From DDH964 sp963806685 (GTDB lineage: Bacteria > Desulfobacterota > Desulfuromonadia > Desulfuromonadales > DDH964), in NCBI GenBank assembly GCA_963806685.1, contig CAWDZB010000011.1:124001-188000 (forward strand): a stretch of DNA of 64,000 bases, given 5' to 3'. Shown here in pieces: positions 31,618-40,445 of the stretch (its first letter is position 1; each line of letters starts with the position of its first letter). Below the pieces are notes generated by a model that was given only the letters and a program-made list of their open reading frames with translations, ran no database searches and was not told where the DNA came from. The translations under genes and the position numbers were made by a program.

Positions 31618-32715
31618 TCAGCGTTCCTGCAGGAGGCGAAGCATCCGCCGCAGCGGTTCGGCGGCCCCCCACAGCAACTGGTCGCCGCAGGTGAACGCCG
31701 ACAGGTAGTGAGGCCCCATCTTCATCTTGCGCAACCGGCCGACGGGCACCTCCAGGGTCCCGGAGACCGCGGCAGGGGTGAGGAAGGCCAGGGAATCGGC
31801 CTTGGTATTGGGGATCAGCTTCACCCACTGATTGTCGTTTTTGATCAGTGCCTCAACATCGGCGATCGGCACGTCCTGTTTCAGCTTGATGGTCAGCGCC
31901 TGGCTGTGGCTGCGCATGGCCCCGACGCGGACACAAATGCCGTCGACGGGGATCGGCTGGCTGGTGCCGAGGATCTTGTTGGTTTCGGCATAGCCTTTCC
32001 ACTCCTCCCGGCTCTGTCCGTCCTCGACCTCGCGGTCGATCCAAGGCAGAACGTTGCCGGCCAGGGGGAAGCCGAACTCCTGCTTCGGCATGAGATCGCT
32101 GCGCAGCATGGCGGTGACCTCCCGGTCAATCTCGAGGATTGCGGAGGCCACGTCCTGAAGCCGGTCGTGGACCGAGCCGTGGAGAACGCCCATCTGGTTG
32201 ATCAGCTCCCGCATGTTGGGGGCGCCGGCGCCGGAGGCCGCCTGGTAGGTCATCGAGGAAATCCACTCGACCTGCCCGGCGCGGAACAGGCCGCCCAGAG
32301 CCATCAGCATCAGGCTGACGGTGCAGTTGCCACCAATAAAGTCCTTCTGGCCGGCCGCCAGGGCCTTGTCGATGACGCCGCGATTGACCGGATCGAGAAT
32401 GATCACCGCGTCCTTTTCCATGCGCAGGGTGCTGGCCGCATCGATCCAGTACCCCTGCCAGCCGGCCTGGCGCAGCTGGGGATGGACCGCCTTGGTGTAG
32501 TCCCCCCCCTGGCAGGTAATGATCACGTCGAGCTTTTTCAACTCGGCGATGTCCTCGGCCTTTTTCAAGGTCCCGCTGCCCATTGGGGCGGGCGCCCCGG
32601 CCTGGGAGGTCGAGAAGAAGACCGGCTCGATGCCGGCGAAATCATGTTCCTGCTGCATGCGCTGCATCAGGACCGAACCGACCATTCCGCGCCAACCGAC
32701 AAGTCCGACTTTCAT
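31618..32715 (-). CDS. asd: Aspartate-semialdehyde dehydrogenase (Gram-negative type)
   Basis: A 365-residue Asd reducing aspartyl phosphate for lysine, threonine, methionine and diaminopimelate synthesis. It has 'GLVGWRGMVGSVLMQRM' at the N-terminus, the nucleophile C131 in 'FIGGNCTVSLMLMALGGL', and 'RVGAMRSHSQALTIKL' with the active-site His. Length and blocks are those of the E. coli-like form and not of the ~340-residue form. It follows leuB by 42 bases. Confidence 0.96.
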   Translation of the reverse strand: MKVGLVGWRGMVGSVLMQRMQQEHDFAGIEPVFFSTSQAGAPAPMGSGTLKKAEDIAELKKLDVIITCQGGDYTKAVHPQLRQAGWQGYWIDAASTLRMEKDAVIILDPVNRGVIDKALAAGQKDFIGGNCTVSLMLMALGGLFRAGQVEWISSMTYQAASGAGAPNMRELINQMGVLHGSVHDRLQDVASAILEIDREVTAMLRSDLMPKQEFGFPLAGNVLPWIDREVEDGQSREEWKGYAETNKILGTSQPIPVDGICVRVGAMRSHSQALTIKLKQDVPIADVEALIKNDNQWVKLIPNTKADSLAFLTPAAVSGTLEVPVGRLRKMKMGPHYLSAFTCGDQLLWGAAEPLRRMLRLLQER

Positions 32716-32757
32716 GGATGGTTTTCCTTTGCTGTTGAAATAATGCCTGAATCCGGA

Positions 32758-33852
32758 TCAGCCCTGGAGGATGGCGAGGATCGCGTCCCCCATCTGCCGG
32801 GTGTTCAGTTTCTGTTCGCCGCTCTTGCCCTGGAAGATGTCGCCGGTACGGAAGCCCTTGGTGAGGGTCTCCTCCACCGCCGCGTCGATGGCGTCGGCAG
32901 CTTCGACCAGGCCGAAGGAGTAGCGCAGCATCATCGAGGCCGAAAGGATCTGGGCGATGGGATTGGCGATCCCCTGCCCGGCGATGTCCGGGGCGCTGCC
33001 GCCGGAGGGTTCGTACATGCCGAAGGAGCCCTCGGCGAGCGAGGCGGAGGGGAGCATCCCGAGGGAGCCGGTGAGCATCGCCGCCTCATCGGAGAGGATG
33101 TCGCCGAACATGTTCTCACAGAGGATGACGTCGAACTGCTTGGGCCACTTGACCAACTGCATGGCGGCGTTGTCGACGTACATGTGCGAGAGGGCGACGT
33201 CCGGGTACTCTTTGCCGATGCCGGTGACGATCTCGCGCCAGAGGACCGAGGTCGACAGGACGTTGGCCTTGTCGATGGAGCAGAGCTTCTTGCCGCGCTT
33301 CTGCGCCGCCTGGAAGCCGACGTGAGCGATGCGCTCGATCTCGGGCACGCTGTAGCGCATGGTGTCGACGCCGATGCGGGCGCTCCCCTCCCCTTCGATC
33401 CCCTTCGGCTGGGAGAAGTAGATGCCGCCGGTCAGCTCGCGCACCACCAGGACGTTGAAGCCGCCGGCGATGACCTCCTCCTTGAGGGAGGAGGCGCCGG
33501 TCAGCGCCGGGAAGATGATCGCCGGACGCAGGTTGGCGTAGAGGCCGAAGATCTTGCGCAGCGGCAGCAGCGCGCCGCGCTCGGGCTGCTCGTCGGGCGG
33601 CAGGCTTTCCCACTTGGGCCCGCCGACGCTGCCGAAGAGGATGGCGTCCGATTGTTTGCAGATATCGATGGTGGTCTGGGGCAGGGCCTTGCCCTCGACG
33701 TCAATGGCGATGCCGCCGACGTTGGCGAAGGTCCGCTCGAAGCAGACATCGAAGCGCTTCTCGACCAGGTCGAGGACGCGCAGCGCCTCCGCCATCACTT
33801 CCGGGCCGATCCCATCACCGGACAGCACCGCGACTTTGAACGTTTTGGCCAT
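32758..33852 (-). CDS. leuB: 3-isopropylmalate dehydrogenase
   Basis: A 364-residue LeuB: 'VLSGDGIGPEVMAEALRVLD' at the start, 'NLRPAIIFPAL', 'VRELTGGIYFSQPKG', 'NMFGDILSDEAAMLTGSLGM' and 'EPSGGSAPDIAGQGIANP'. It oxidises and decarboxylates 3-isopropylmalate in leucine synthesis. AAAGGAG stands 9 bases before the ATG at 33852. It is separated from leuCD by the RND pump genes and has its own strong promoter at 33938-33966, so it is not behind the leuA T-box. Confidence 0.97.
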   Translation of the reverse strand: MAKTFKVAVLSGDGIGPEVMAEALRVLDLVEKRFDVCFERTFANVGGIAIDVEGKALPQTTIDICKQSDAILFGSVGGPKWESLPPDEQPERGALLPLRKIFGLYANLRPAIIFPALTGASSLKEEVIAGGFNVLVVRELTGGIYFSQPKGIEGEGSARIGVDTMRYSVPEIERIAHVGFQAAQKRGKKLCSIDKANVLSTSVLWREIVTGIGKEYPDVALSHMYVDNAAMQLVKWPKQFDVILCENMFGDILSDEAAMLTGSLGMLPSASLAEGSFGMYEPSGGSAPDIAGQGIANPIAQILSASMMLRYSFGLVEAADAIDAAVEETLTKGFRTGDIFQGKSGEQKLNTRQMGDAILAILQG

Positions 33853-33937
33853 TGCTTCCAATCTCCTTTGCATGGGCATTGCAACCGTCCCGAGCTGATC
33901 CGGCCCGGCGAAGTCCCCGTTTTTTCGAATGGTTGCC

Positions 33938-33966
33938 ACTATAGGAAGGGGTCTTTTCTTTGTCAA
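33938..33966 (-). promoter_or_regulatory. Strong sigma-70 promoter for leuB
   Basis: Minus-strand TTGACA (33961-33966), exactly 17 bases, TATAGT (33938-33943): one base from consensus over the two hexamers. The start would lie near 33931, leaving a leader of about 80 bases. It shows that the region just after the pump gene is intergenic. Confidence 0.8.
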
Positions 33967-34004
33967 ATTCTTTTTCCGGGCGTGGCCGGCGAGAGACCGA
34001 ATCC

Positions 34005-34043
34005 GTGCCATTTCTGGCATACCATGCGGGCCAATTTTGGCAC
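34005..34043. promoter_or_regulatory. Nested TGGCA/TGCCA dyads upstream of the leuB promoter
   Basis: TGCCATTTCTGGCA (34006-34019) and GCCAATTTTGGC (34030-34041) are each palindromic, and the outer GTGCCA (34005-34010) and TGGCAC (34038-34043) also pair. They lie about 40 bases upstream of the leuB -35, a fitting place for a regulator site. No regulator can be named. Confidence 0.4.
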
Positions 34044-34059
34044 ATCCGCAGGGATACTG

Positions 34060-37000
34060 TCAAACCGAACCACTGCCGCTGACGCCGTCGGTTGCAGCCG
34101 CGGGACGCGGCAAGCAGCCGCCGCAGCGCGCTTTGCAGCTTGTCCATGTAATAGTAGATGACCGGGGTGATGTAGAGGGTCAGCAGCTGCGAGACCAGCA
34201 GGCCGCCAACCACCGCCAGTCCCAGCGGCCGGCGCGAGTCGGCCCCGGCGCCGATGCCGATGGCGATGGGCAGGGTGCCCATCAGCGCCGCCATGGTGGT
34301 CATCATGATCGGCCGGAAACGGATGAGGCAGCCCTGGAAGATCGCCTCCATGGGCGCCAGCCCCTGGTTGCGCTGGGCATCGAGGGCGAAGTCGATCATC
34401 ATGATGGCGTTCTTCTTGACGATGCCGACCAGCATGATGATGCCGACGAAGGCGTAGAGGTTGAGGTCCTTGCCGAAGATCATCAGGGTGACCAGCGCCC
34501 CGAAGGCGGCCGGCGGCAGGCCGGAGAGGATGGTCAGGGGGTGGATGTAGCTCTCGTAGAGGATCCCCAGCACCAGGTAGATGACCACCACGGCGAGGAT
34601 CAGCAGCAGGGCCAGCCCCTTGGTGGAGGCCTGGTAGACCTGGGCGGCGCCCGAAAAGCCGGTGCTGATGGTCGCCGGCAGGTTGCGGGCCTCGGCCTCG
34701 ATGGCGGCGACCGCGTCGCCCAGCGGCACCCCGGGGTGCAGGTCGAAGGAGATGGTCACCGCGGTGATCTGCCCCTCGTGGTTGACCGACAGGGGCCCCA
34801 GGCCGCGGCTGATGCTGACCAGGCTGGCCAGCGGCACCAGCTCGCCGCCCGCGGCACGCACGTAGAGCTGCTGCAGGGCGTCCGGGTCGGCCTGGTAGCG
34901 GTCCTGCAGTTCCATGATCACCCGGTACTGGTTGGTCGGCGAGAAGATGGTCGAAACCTGGCGTTCGCCGTAGGCCGAGTAGAGGGTGCTCTCGATCTGT
35001 TCGGCGCTCACCCCGAGGGCCGCTGCACGGTCGCGGTCGATGGTCAGGTTGAGCTGGGGGTTGTCGATCTCCAGGTCGGAGGTGACATCCTGCAGCTGCG
35101 GCAGCTCCTGCAGTCGCTTTTCGAAGACGGCGGCGCGGGCGTAGAGCTCCGCGCTGTCCGGGCTTTGCAGGACGAACTGGTACTGGGCCTTGGACCTGCG
35201 CGTCTCCAGGCGGATCGGCGGCGGGTTCTGCAGAAAGATCTTGATACCGGGGACCTGGGCGAGCTTGGGCCGCAGCCGCTGGATGATCTGGTCGGCGTTG
35301 GCCTTGCGCTCGGCTCGGTCCTTCAGGCGAATGAACATGAAGCCGCTGTTGGAGCCGACCCGCGAGCCGGCCGCACCGACCGAGGACATGAACGCCTCGA
35401 CGTCGGGGTCGGCGATGATGATTTTGGCCAGCTCGGCCTGGTTGCGCTTCATCTCCTCGAAGGAGACCCCCTGCGGGCCTTCGGTGGTGCCACGGATGGC
35501 GCCGAGGTCGTCGGGCGGAAAGAGGCCGGTGGGAATGCGGGTGAACAGCCAGAGACTGACCAGGGTCAGTACCAGCGTCAGCACAAGGGTGGTGCGCCGG
35601 AAGCGCAGGACCACCCTCAGGGATCCTTTCGTAGAGCTGCAGCCAGCCGTTGAAGAAGCGCTCCATGAGGTTATAGAGGCGGCCGTGGCTGGCTGCGGTG
35701 TGGGGCTTGAGAAAGCGGCTGCCGAGCATGGGGGTCAGGCTCAGGGAGACGAACCCCGAGATGAGGATGGCGATGGCGATGGTGACGGCGAATTCATGCA
35801 GCACCCGCCCTAGCATGCCGCCCATGAACAGCACCGGGATGAAGACCGCGACCAGGGAGATGGTCATGGAGACGATGGTGAAGCCGATCTCCCGGGAGCC
35901 GCGGAAGGCCGCCTCCATCGGTCGCTCGCCCTGCTCCATGTGGCGGACGATGTTCTCCAGCATGACGATGGCGTCGTCGACCACGAAGCCGACCGACAGG
36001 GTCAGGGCGAGCAGAGTGATATTGTTGACCGAGAAGTCGAGCAGGTACATGCCCGCGAAGGTGCCGATGATGGAAAGCGGCAGCGCCAGGCTGGGGATGA
36101 TGGTGGCCGAAAGGTTGCGCAAGAACAGGAAGATCACCAGGATGACCAGGAAAACGGTCACCAGCAGGGTGAACTTGACCTCGGAGACCGACTCGCGGAT
36201 GGAACTCGAGCGGTCGTACATGACGTTGAGTTCCACCGCCCCGGGGAGCTGTTGGCGAAAGCTCGGCAGCTGGGCACGGATGTTGTTGACCACCTCGATG
36301 GTGTTGGTGCCGGGCTGGCGCTGAATCGCCAGGACGATGGCCCGCGTGGTCTTTTCCTTGGTGGCGTAGTAGGCGGCGACCTTGTCGTTCTCGACGCTGT
36401 CGCTCACCTCGGCGAGGTCCTGCAGCCGCACCGGCGCACCGTCCCGGTAGGCGACTACCAACTGGCGGAACTGGGCGGCGTTGTAGAGCTGGCCGCCGAC
36501 CTGGATGGTGAAGGACGAATTCTTCCCCTGCAGCCCGCCGGTCGGCAGGTTGACGTTGCCGCTTCCCAGGGCCGCATCCACCTCGTCCAGGCCGATCCGG
36601 CGGCTGACCAGCTGCTGCGGGTCGAGCCGGACCCGCACCGCGTACTTCTGCGAGCCGTAGACATTGACCTGGGCCACGCCGCTGACCATGGAGATGCGCG
36701 GGGCGATGACCGTATCGGCGAACTCGTTGATCTCGGAAAGCGGCAGGGTCGGTGAGGTCATCACCAGGTAGAGGATGGAGGCGGCGGCCGGGTTGACCTT
36801 GCGGATCGACGGCGGGCTCGGCATCTCCCGCGGCAGCTGGCGGGCGGCCTGGGAGATGGCGGTCTGCACATCCTGGGCGGCGGCGTCGATGTTGCGCTCC
36901 AGGGTGAACTGGATGGTGATGATGGTCGAGCCCTCGCCGTTGGTGGAGCTGAGGGAGTCGATGCCGGCGATGGTCGAGAGCTGCCGCTCCAGCGGCGTGG

Positions 37001-37190
37001 CCACGGCGCTGGCCATGGTCTCCGGGCTGGCGCCGGGGAGGCTGGCGCGCACCTGGATGGTGGGGAAGTCGATGTTCGGAAGATCGTTGACCGGCAGTTT
37101 CTCGTAGGCGAACAGGCCGAAGATCATCACCGCCAGCATGATCAGGCTGGTCATCACCGGCCGGCGGATGAACAGGGCGGAGATGCTCAT
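34060..37190 (-). CDS. RND-family (HAE1/MdtC-like) efflux pump, frame-disrupted
   Basis: An inner-membrane RND exporter of about 1,040 residues. The N-terminal half reads from 37190: 'FIRRPVMTSLIMLAVMIFG', 'GVAQVNVYGSQKYAVRV' and TM4 'GFVVDDAIVMLENIVRHM' with the proton-relay Asp pair. At about 35620-35628 ('QLYERIPEGG') the frame breaks; homology resumes one frame over as 'RVVLRFRRTTLVLTL' with 'GIVKKNAIMMIDFALDAQR'. One extra base explains this. Near the end that frame runs on past the leuB promoter, while the third frame stops at 34060-34062 after a Ser/Gly tail, so a second indel is likely. Start overlaps the adaptor stop. Confidence 0.85.
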
Positions 37191-38323
37191 GGCCGGGCGT
37201 CTCCGGAGGCCTGGCTCTCAGTCGTCTTGACCGCCACCTTGGCTCCGGGTGCGAGCCGCAGCTGGCCGGCGGTGACCACCGTTTCACCGGCGGCCACGCC
37301 CTTGTCGATCACGGTCAGATCGTTCCAGCTGATCCCCGGGGTCACCGGGCGCATCGCCACCTTCTGGTCGGCATCCACCACGAACAGGTAGCTCCCCTGC
37401 TGGCCGGTCTGCACCGCCGCGGTCGGCACCACCACGGCCTCCTGGAGGGTTTCCAGCACCACCTTGACCGCCACGAACTGCCCAGGCCAGAGCCGCAGGT
37501 TGCCGTTGGCGAAATCGGCCTTGAGGCGGATGGTGCCGGTGGTCGGATCGACACTGTTATCGAGAAAGGAGAGGTGGCCGCTCTCGGGCGGGCCGTCGTC
37601 CCCCTTCGGCAGTGCCGTTACCGACAGGGCGCCGGCCGTCAACTGGCGACGCAGCACCGGCAGACTGCGTTCGGGGATGCTGAACGCCACCCGCACCGGC
37701 TGCAGGGTATTGATGGTCACCAGGTCCGGCGCGTCATTGGCCTTGACCACCGTGCCCGGGTGCACCAGCAGGGCGCCGGTGCGGCCGGCCTGGGGGGCGC
37801 GGATGGTGCAGTAGCCGAGCTGGATCTTCGCGTTGTCGACCGTGGCGCGGCTTGCCGCCAACGCTGCCTCGAGGCTCTCGGCGCGGGACTGCACCGCGTC
37901 GGCCTCTTCACGGCTGACGAAACCGGCCGCCAGCAACTGCGCATAGCGCTCGGCGTCGCGGCGGGCGTTTTCGGCTTCGACCCGGTTCTGTTGCAGATCG
38001 GCTTGGGCCTTGGCCAGGGCGGCCCGAAAGGGGGTCGGGTCGAGGGTGAAGAGGAGTTCCCCCCGCTTCACTTCTTCGCCCTCCCGGAAATGGACCGCCG
38101 CGATCACGCCGGCGACCTGGGAACGAACGGTCACCGTCGCCGCGGCTTCCACCTGACCGACAGCGCCGAGTTCCAGCGGAACGGACTGGCGACTGGCGAC
38201 GGCAACCTCGACCGGCAGCGGCGGTTTGGCTTGGGCCGCGGGGGTTCGGTCATCCGCCTTGCAGCCGGTCAGAGCGCACAGCACCCCGAAGAGCACGATC
38301 CCGGCAGAAAACGACCTTGTCAT
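37187..38323 (-). CDS. RND efflux periplasmic adaptor (membrane fusion protein)
   Basis: A 378-residue adaptor. A signal peptide ends in a lipobox with C21 ('LCALTGC'), so it is a lipoprotein made through Lgt. It has a barrel-sandwich hybrid ('VTVRSQVAGVIAAVHFREGE'), a coiled-coil hairpin (about 105-165) and the lipoyl return 'TIRAPQAGRTGALLVHPGTV', then beta-barrel and membrane-proximal domains. It joins the RND pump to an outer-membrane channel. No TolC-like gene is in the window. The start at 38323 has GGAGGGAC just upstream; its stop overlaps the pump start by 3-4 bases. Confidence 0.93.
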   Translation of the reverse strand: MTRSFSAGIVLFGVLCALTGCKADDRTPAAQAKPPLPVEVAVASRQSVPLELGAVGQVEAAATVTVRSQVAGVIAAVHFREGEEVKRGELLFTLDPTPFRAALAKAQADLQQNRVEAENARRDAERYAQLLAAGFVSREEADAVQSRAESLEAALAASRATVDNAKIQLGYCTIRAPQAGRTGALLVHPGTVVKANDAPDLVTINTLQPVRVAFSIPERSLPVLRRQLTAGALSVTALPKGDDGPPESGHLSFLDNSVDPTTGTIRLKADFANGNLRLWPGQFVAVKVVLETLQEAVVVPTAAVQTGQQGSYLFVVDADQKVAMRPVTPGISWNDLTVIDKGVAAGETVVTAGQLRLAPGAKVAVKTTESQASGDARP

Positions 38324-38451
38324 GTCCCTCCATCCCTTTCCGGCAGCGGCTGACCGCTCTGGGGCGATCTTGCGCCCCGGCCAACCACGATCTGCGCCCA
38401 AAATTACGCCATTGCATCAGCAGCGTCAACGTGAATCGCTGCTTCACGAAC

Positions 38452-38480
38452 GAAGGGCCGGACACCCGGTCCGGCCCTTC
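38452..38480 (-). terminator. Terminator after leuD
   Basis: Perfect 12-bp stem GAAGGGCCGGAC (38452-38463) with 38469-38480, 5-base loop. It ends the leuA-leuC-leuD unit and separates it from the efflux genes. Confidence 0.75.
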
Positions 38481-38506
38481 TCTTTGCCAAGTTTCCGCCC
38501 CACCCG

Positions 38507-39037
38507 TCAGTAGCGGGCGTCGGCGAATTCCACCCAGCCGCCGGCTTCCACCAGGGCCTTGTCGAAGGGGGAGATTTCGAAGCGGAAGGTTTCGGTTTTC
38601 CCTGCCGCCGTGGCCGTCAGCTGCTGGGCGGCCAGGTCGACCTCGATAGCGACGGCGCCGGACGGCTCGAGGGCGAAGATCCGCTCGATGTCCGCGGCCG
38701 GCAGCTCGATGGCGAGCATTCCGCCGTTGAACATGTTCTGGCGGAAAATCCGAGCGTAGCTCTCGGCAACGATGGTGTGGATGTCATTGACCTCGAAGAC
38801 CCAGGGGGCATGCTCGCGGGAGGAGCCGCAGCCGAAATTGGCCCGGGAGACGACTACCCGTGCGTTCTTCAGGGTCTCGCCCTTGGGATCGAACCCCTCC
38901 AGCTTGAGGTCCTCCAGGCAATAGGGCTTGAGGGCCTCCTTGGTCACCTCGGTCAGGTACTTGGCCGGGATGATCTCGTCGGTATTGATGTCGGAGCGGT
39001 CGAGCAGGATCGCCGGCCCGCCAAATATCTTCTTCAT
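38507..39037 (-). CDS. leuD: 3-isopropylmalate dehydratase small subunit
   Basis: A 176-residue LeuD of the short (archaeal/IPMI-2-like) type. It has 'DRSDINTDEIIPAKYL' near the start and 'VVSRANFGCGSSREHAPW', the substrate-binding loop. With LeuC it isomerises 2- to 3-isopropylmalate. It follows leuC by 25 bases. GGGAGAAAA precedes the ATG. Confidence 0.96.
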   Translation of the reverse strand: MKKIFGGPAILLDRSDINTDEIIPAKYLTEVTKEALKPYCLEDLKLEGFDPKGETLKNARVVVSRANFGCGSSREHAPWVFEVNDIHTIVAESYARIFRQNMFNGGMLAIELPAADIERIFALEPSGAVAIEVDLAAQQLTATAAGKTETFRFEISPFDKALVEAGGWVEFADARY

Positions 39038-39062
39038 CGGTTTTCTCCCTTGTCAGTCAATC

Positions 39063-40361
39063 TCAGGCGGCCGTCTCTTTGAGCAGCGCCCGGGCATCGG
39101 TGATCACGCCGGTGATGGCAGTGGCCGCCGCGGTGGCGGGACTCATCAGGTGCACCATCCCCCCCTTGCCCATACGGCCGTTGAAGTTGCGGTTGCTGGT
39201 CGAGGCACAGACCTCCCCTTCCGAAAGGACGCCGTTGCTCATCCCCAGGCAGGCGCCGCAGGTCGGGTTGGTGACGCAGAAACCGGCGTCCATGAAGACC
39301 TGGATGATCCCCTCGGCGAGGGCGTCGTTAAAAATCTTCGGCGTGGCCGGGGAAACGATGCCGCGCACCGTCTCGGCGATCTTGCGCCCCTTGAGGACCG
39401 CCGCGGCCTGGCGCAAATCCTCGATGCGGCCGTTGGTGCAGGTCCCGATGTAGACCTGGTCGACCGCCGTGCCGCCGAGCTCCGCGACCGGCTTGACGTG
39501 GTCGGGCTTGAAGCCGTAGGTGACCATGGGCTCGAGGGCGGAGACGTCGAAGGTCAGGACCTTTTCGTAAACCGCGTCGGGGTCCGAATGCCAGGCCCGG
39601 TAGTCTTCGAGAGCCGCGTCCTTGCTGGCGTAGTCCTTCTGGATGAAGGGCCACAGGTAATCGACGGTGGTCGCATCGGGGAGGCAGATGCCGCAGGTGC
39701 CGCCGGCCTCGATGGCCATGTTGCACAGGGTCATGCGCGCCTCCATGCTCATCGCCTCGACCACCGGCCCACGGAACTCGAGGACCCGGTCGGTGGCGCC
39801 GTTGACGCCGAGCTGGCCGATGACGTAGAGGATCACGTCTTTGGCATAGACCCCCTCCTGGAGGTTGCCGATCAGGTCGACCCGGATCGTCGCCGGTTCG
39901 CGAAAGGCGCAGACCCCCTTGAGGATGCCGACTTCGAGGTCGGTGGTGCCGACACCGGCGGCGAAGGCACCGAAGGCACCGTGGGTGCAGGTGTGGGAGT
40001 CGCCCATGATCACCGTGAAGCCGGGGCGGATATACCCCTTCTCCGGGAAAATTGCGTGGCAGACGCCGTTGCGGCCGACATCGAAGAAGTCCTTGATCTC
40101 GTGGCGCCGGGCCCAGTCGCGCAGCATCTTGGCCTGCAGGGCGGTCTTGCTGTCCTTGGACGGGGTGACGTGATCGATCACCGCCTTGATCTTGCTGTTG
40201 TCGAATACCCGGTCCTTCCCCCGCCATTCCAGATCGGCAATGGCCACCGGGGTGGTGATTTCGTGGCAGAGGACCCGATCGAGATCGAGCACCTTGGTCC
40301 CCGGGAACGGTTCGTCACGCAGGTGCGCATCGAAGATCTTTTCAGCGATTGTCTTACCCAT
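39063..40361 (-). CDS. leuC: 3-isopropylmalate dehydratase large subunit
   Basis: A 432-residue aconitase-fold protein with [4Fe-4S] ligands in 'VYIGTCTNGRIEDL' and 'PTCGACLGMSNG', and 'VIMGDSHTCTHGAFGAFA'. The length fits the ~420-residue LeuC2/HacA-like type that pairs with short LeuD, not the ~470-residue enterobacterial LeuC. It lies between leuA and leuD. GGAGC lies 7 bases before the ATG. Confidence 0.96.
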   Translation of the reverse strand: MGKTIAEKIFDAHLRDEPFPGTKVLDLDRVLCHEITTPVAIADLEWRGKDRVFDNSKIKAVIDHVTPSKDSKTALQAKMLRDWARRHEIKDFFDVGRNGVCHAIFPEKGYIRPGFTVIMGDSHTCTHGAFGAFAAGVGTTDLEVGILKGVCAFREPATIRVDLIGNLQEGVYAKDVILYVIGQLGVNGATDRVLEFRGPVVEAMSMEARMTLCNMAIEAGGTCGICLPDATTVDYLWPFIQKDYASKDAALEDYRAWHSDPDAVYEKVLTFDVSALEPMVTYGFKPDHVKPVAELGGTAVDQVYIGTCTNGRIEDLRQAAAVLKGRKIAETVRGIVSPATPKIFNDALAEGIIQVFMDAGFCVTNPTCGACLGMSNGVLSEGEVCASTSNRNFNGRMGKGGMVHLMSPATAAATAITGVITDARALLKETAA

Positions 40362-40385
40362 GTTCGCTCCTTGGTTGATTCGGCC

Positions 40386-40441
40386 ATTAGCTTTCAGCTT
40401 TAAGTTCCGACCTGATGGCTAATGGCTGATAGCTGTCTGCT
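40386..40441. repeat. Heptamer-periodic inverted array between leuA and leuC
   Basis: Eight 7-base units mostly ending in GCT: ATTAGCT, TTCAGCT, TTAAGTT, CCGACCT, GATGGCT, AATGGCT, GATAGCT, GTCTGCT. GCCATTAGC (40383-40391) and GCTAATGGC (40418-40426) are exact inverted copies, so the array can form a hairpin inside the leuA-leuC message. Confidence 0.8.
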
Positions 40442-40445
40442 GCTT

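Noticed and set aside
31516..34161. Long plus-strand open frame of 881 codons opposite asd and leuB
   Set aside because: It is the antisense shadow of two intact, well-recognised genes in GC-rich DNA; its translation is low in family-like blocks and rich in Gly, Asp, His and Gln as such shadows are.
33963..35620. C-terminal part of the 1075-codon minus-strand frame as a real pump C-terminus
   Set aside because: After the break at about 35620 this frame reads Pro/Gly/Arg/His-rich nonsense, while the adjacent frame keeps RND homology.
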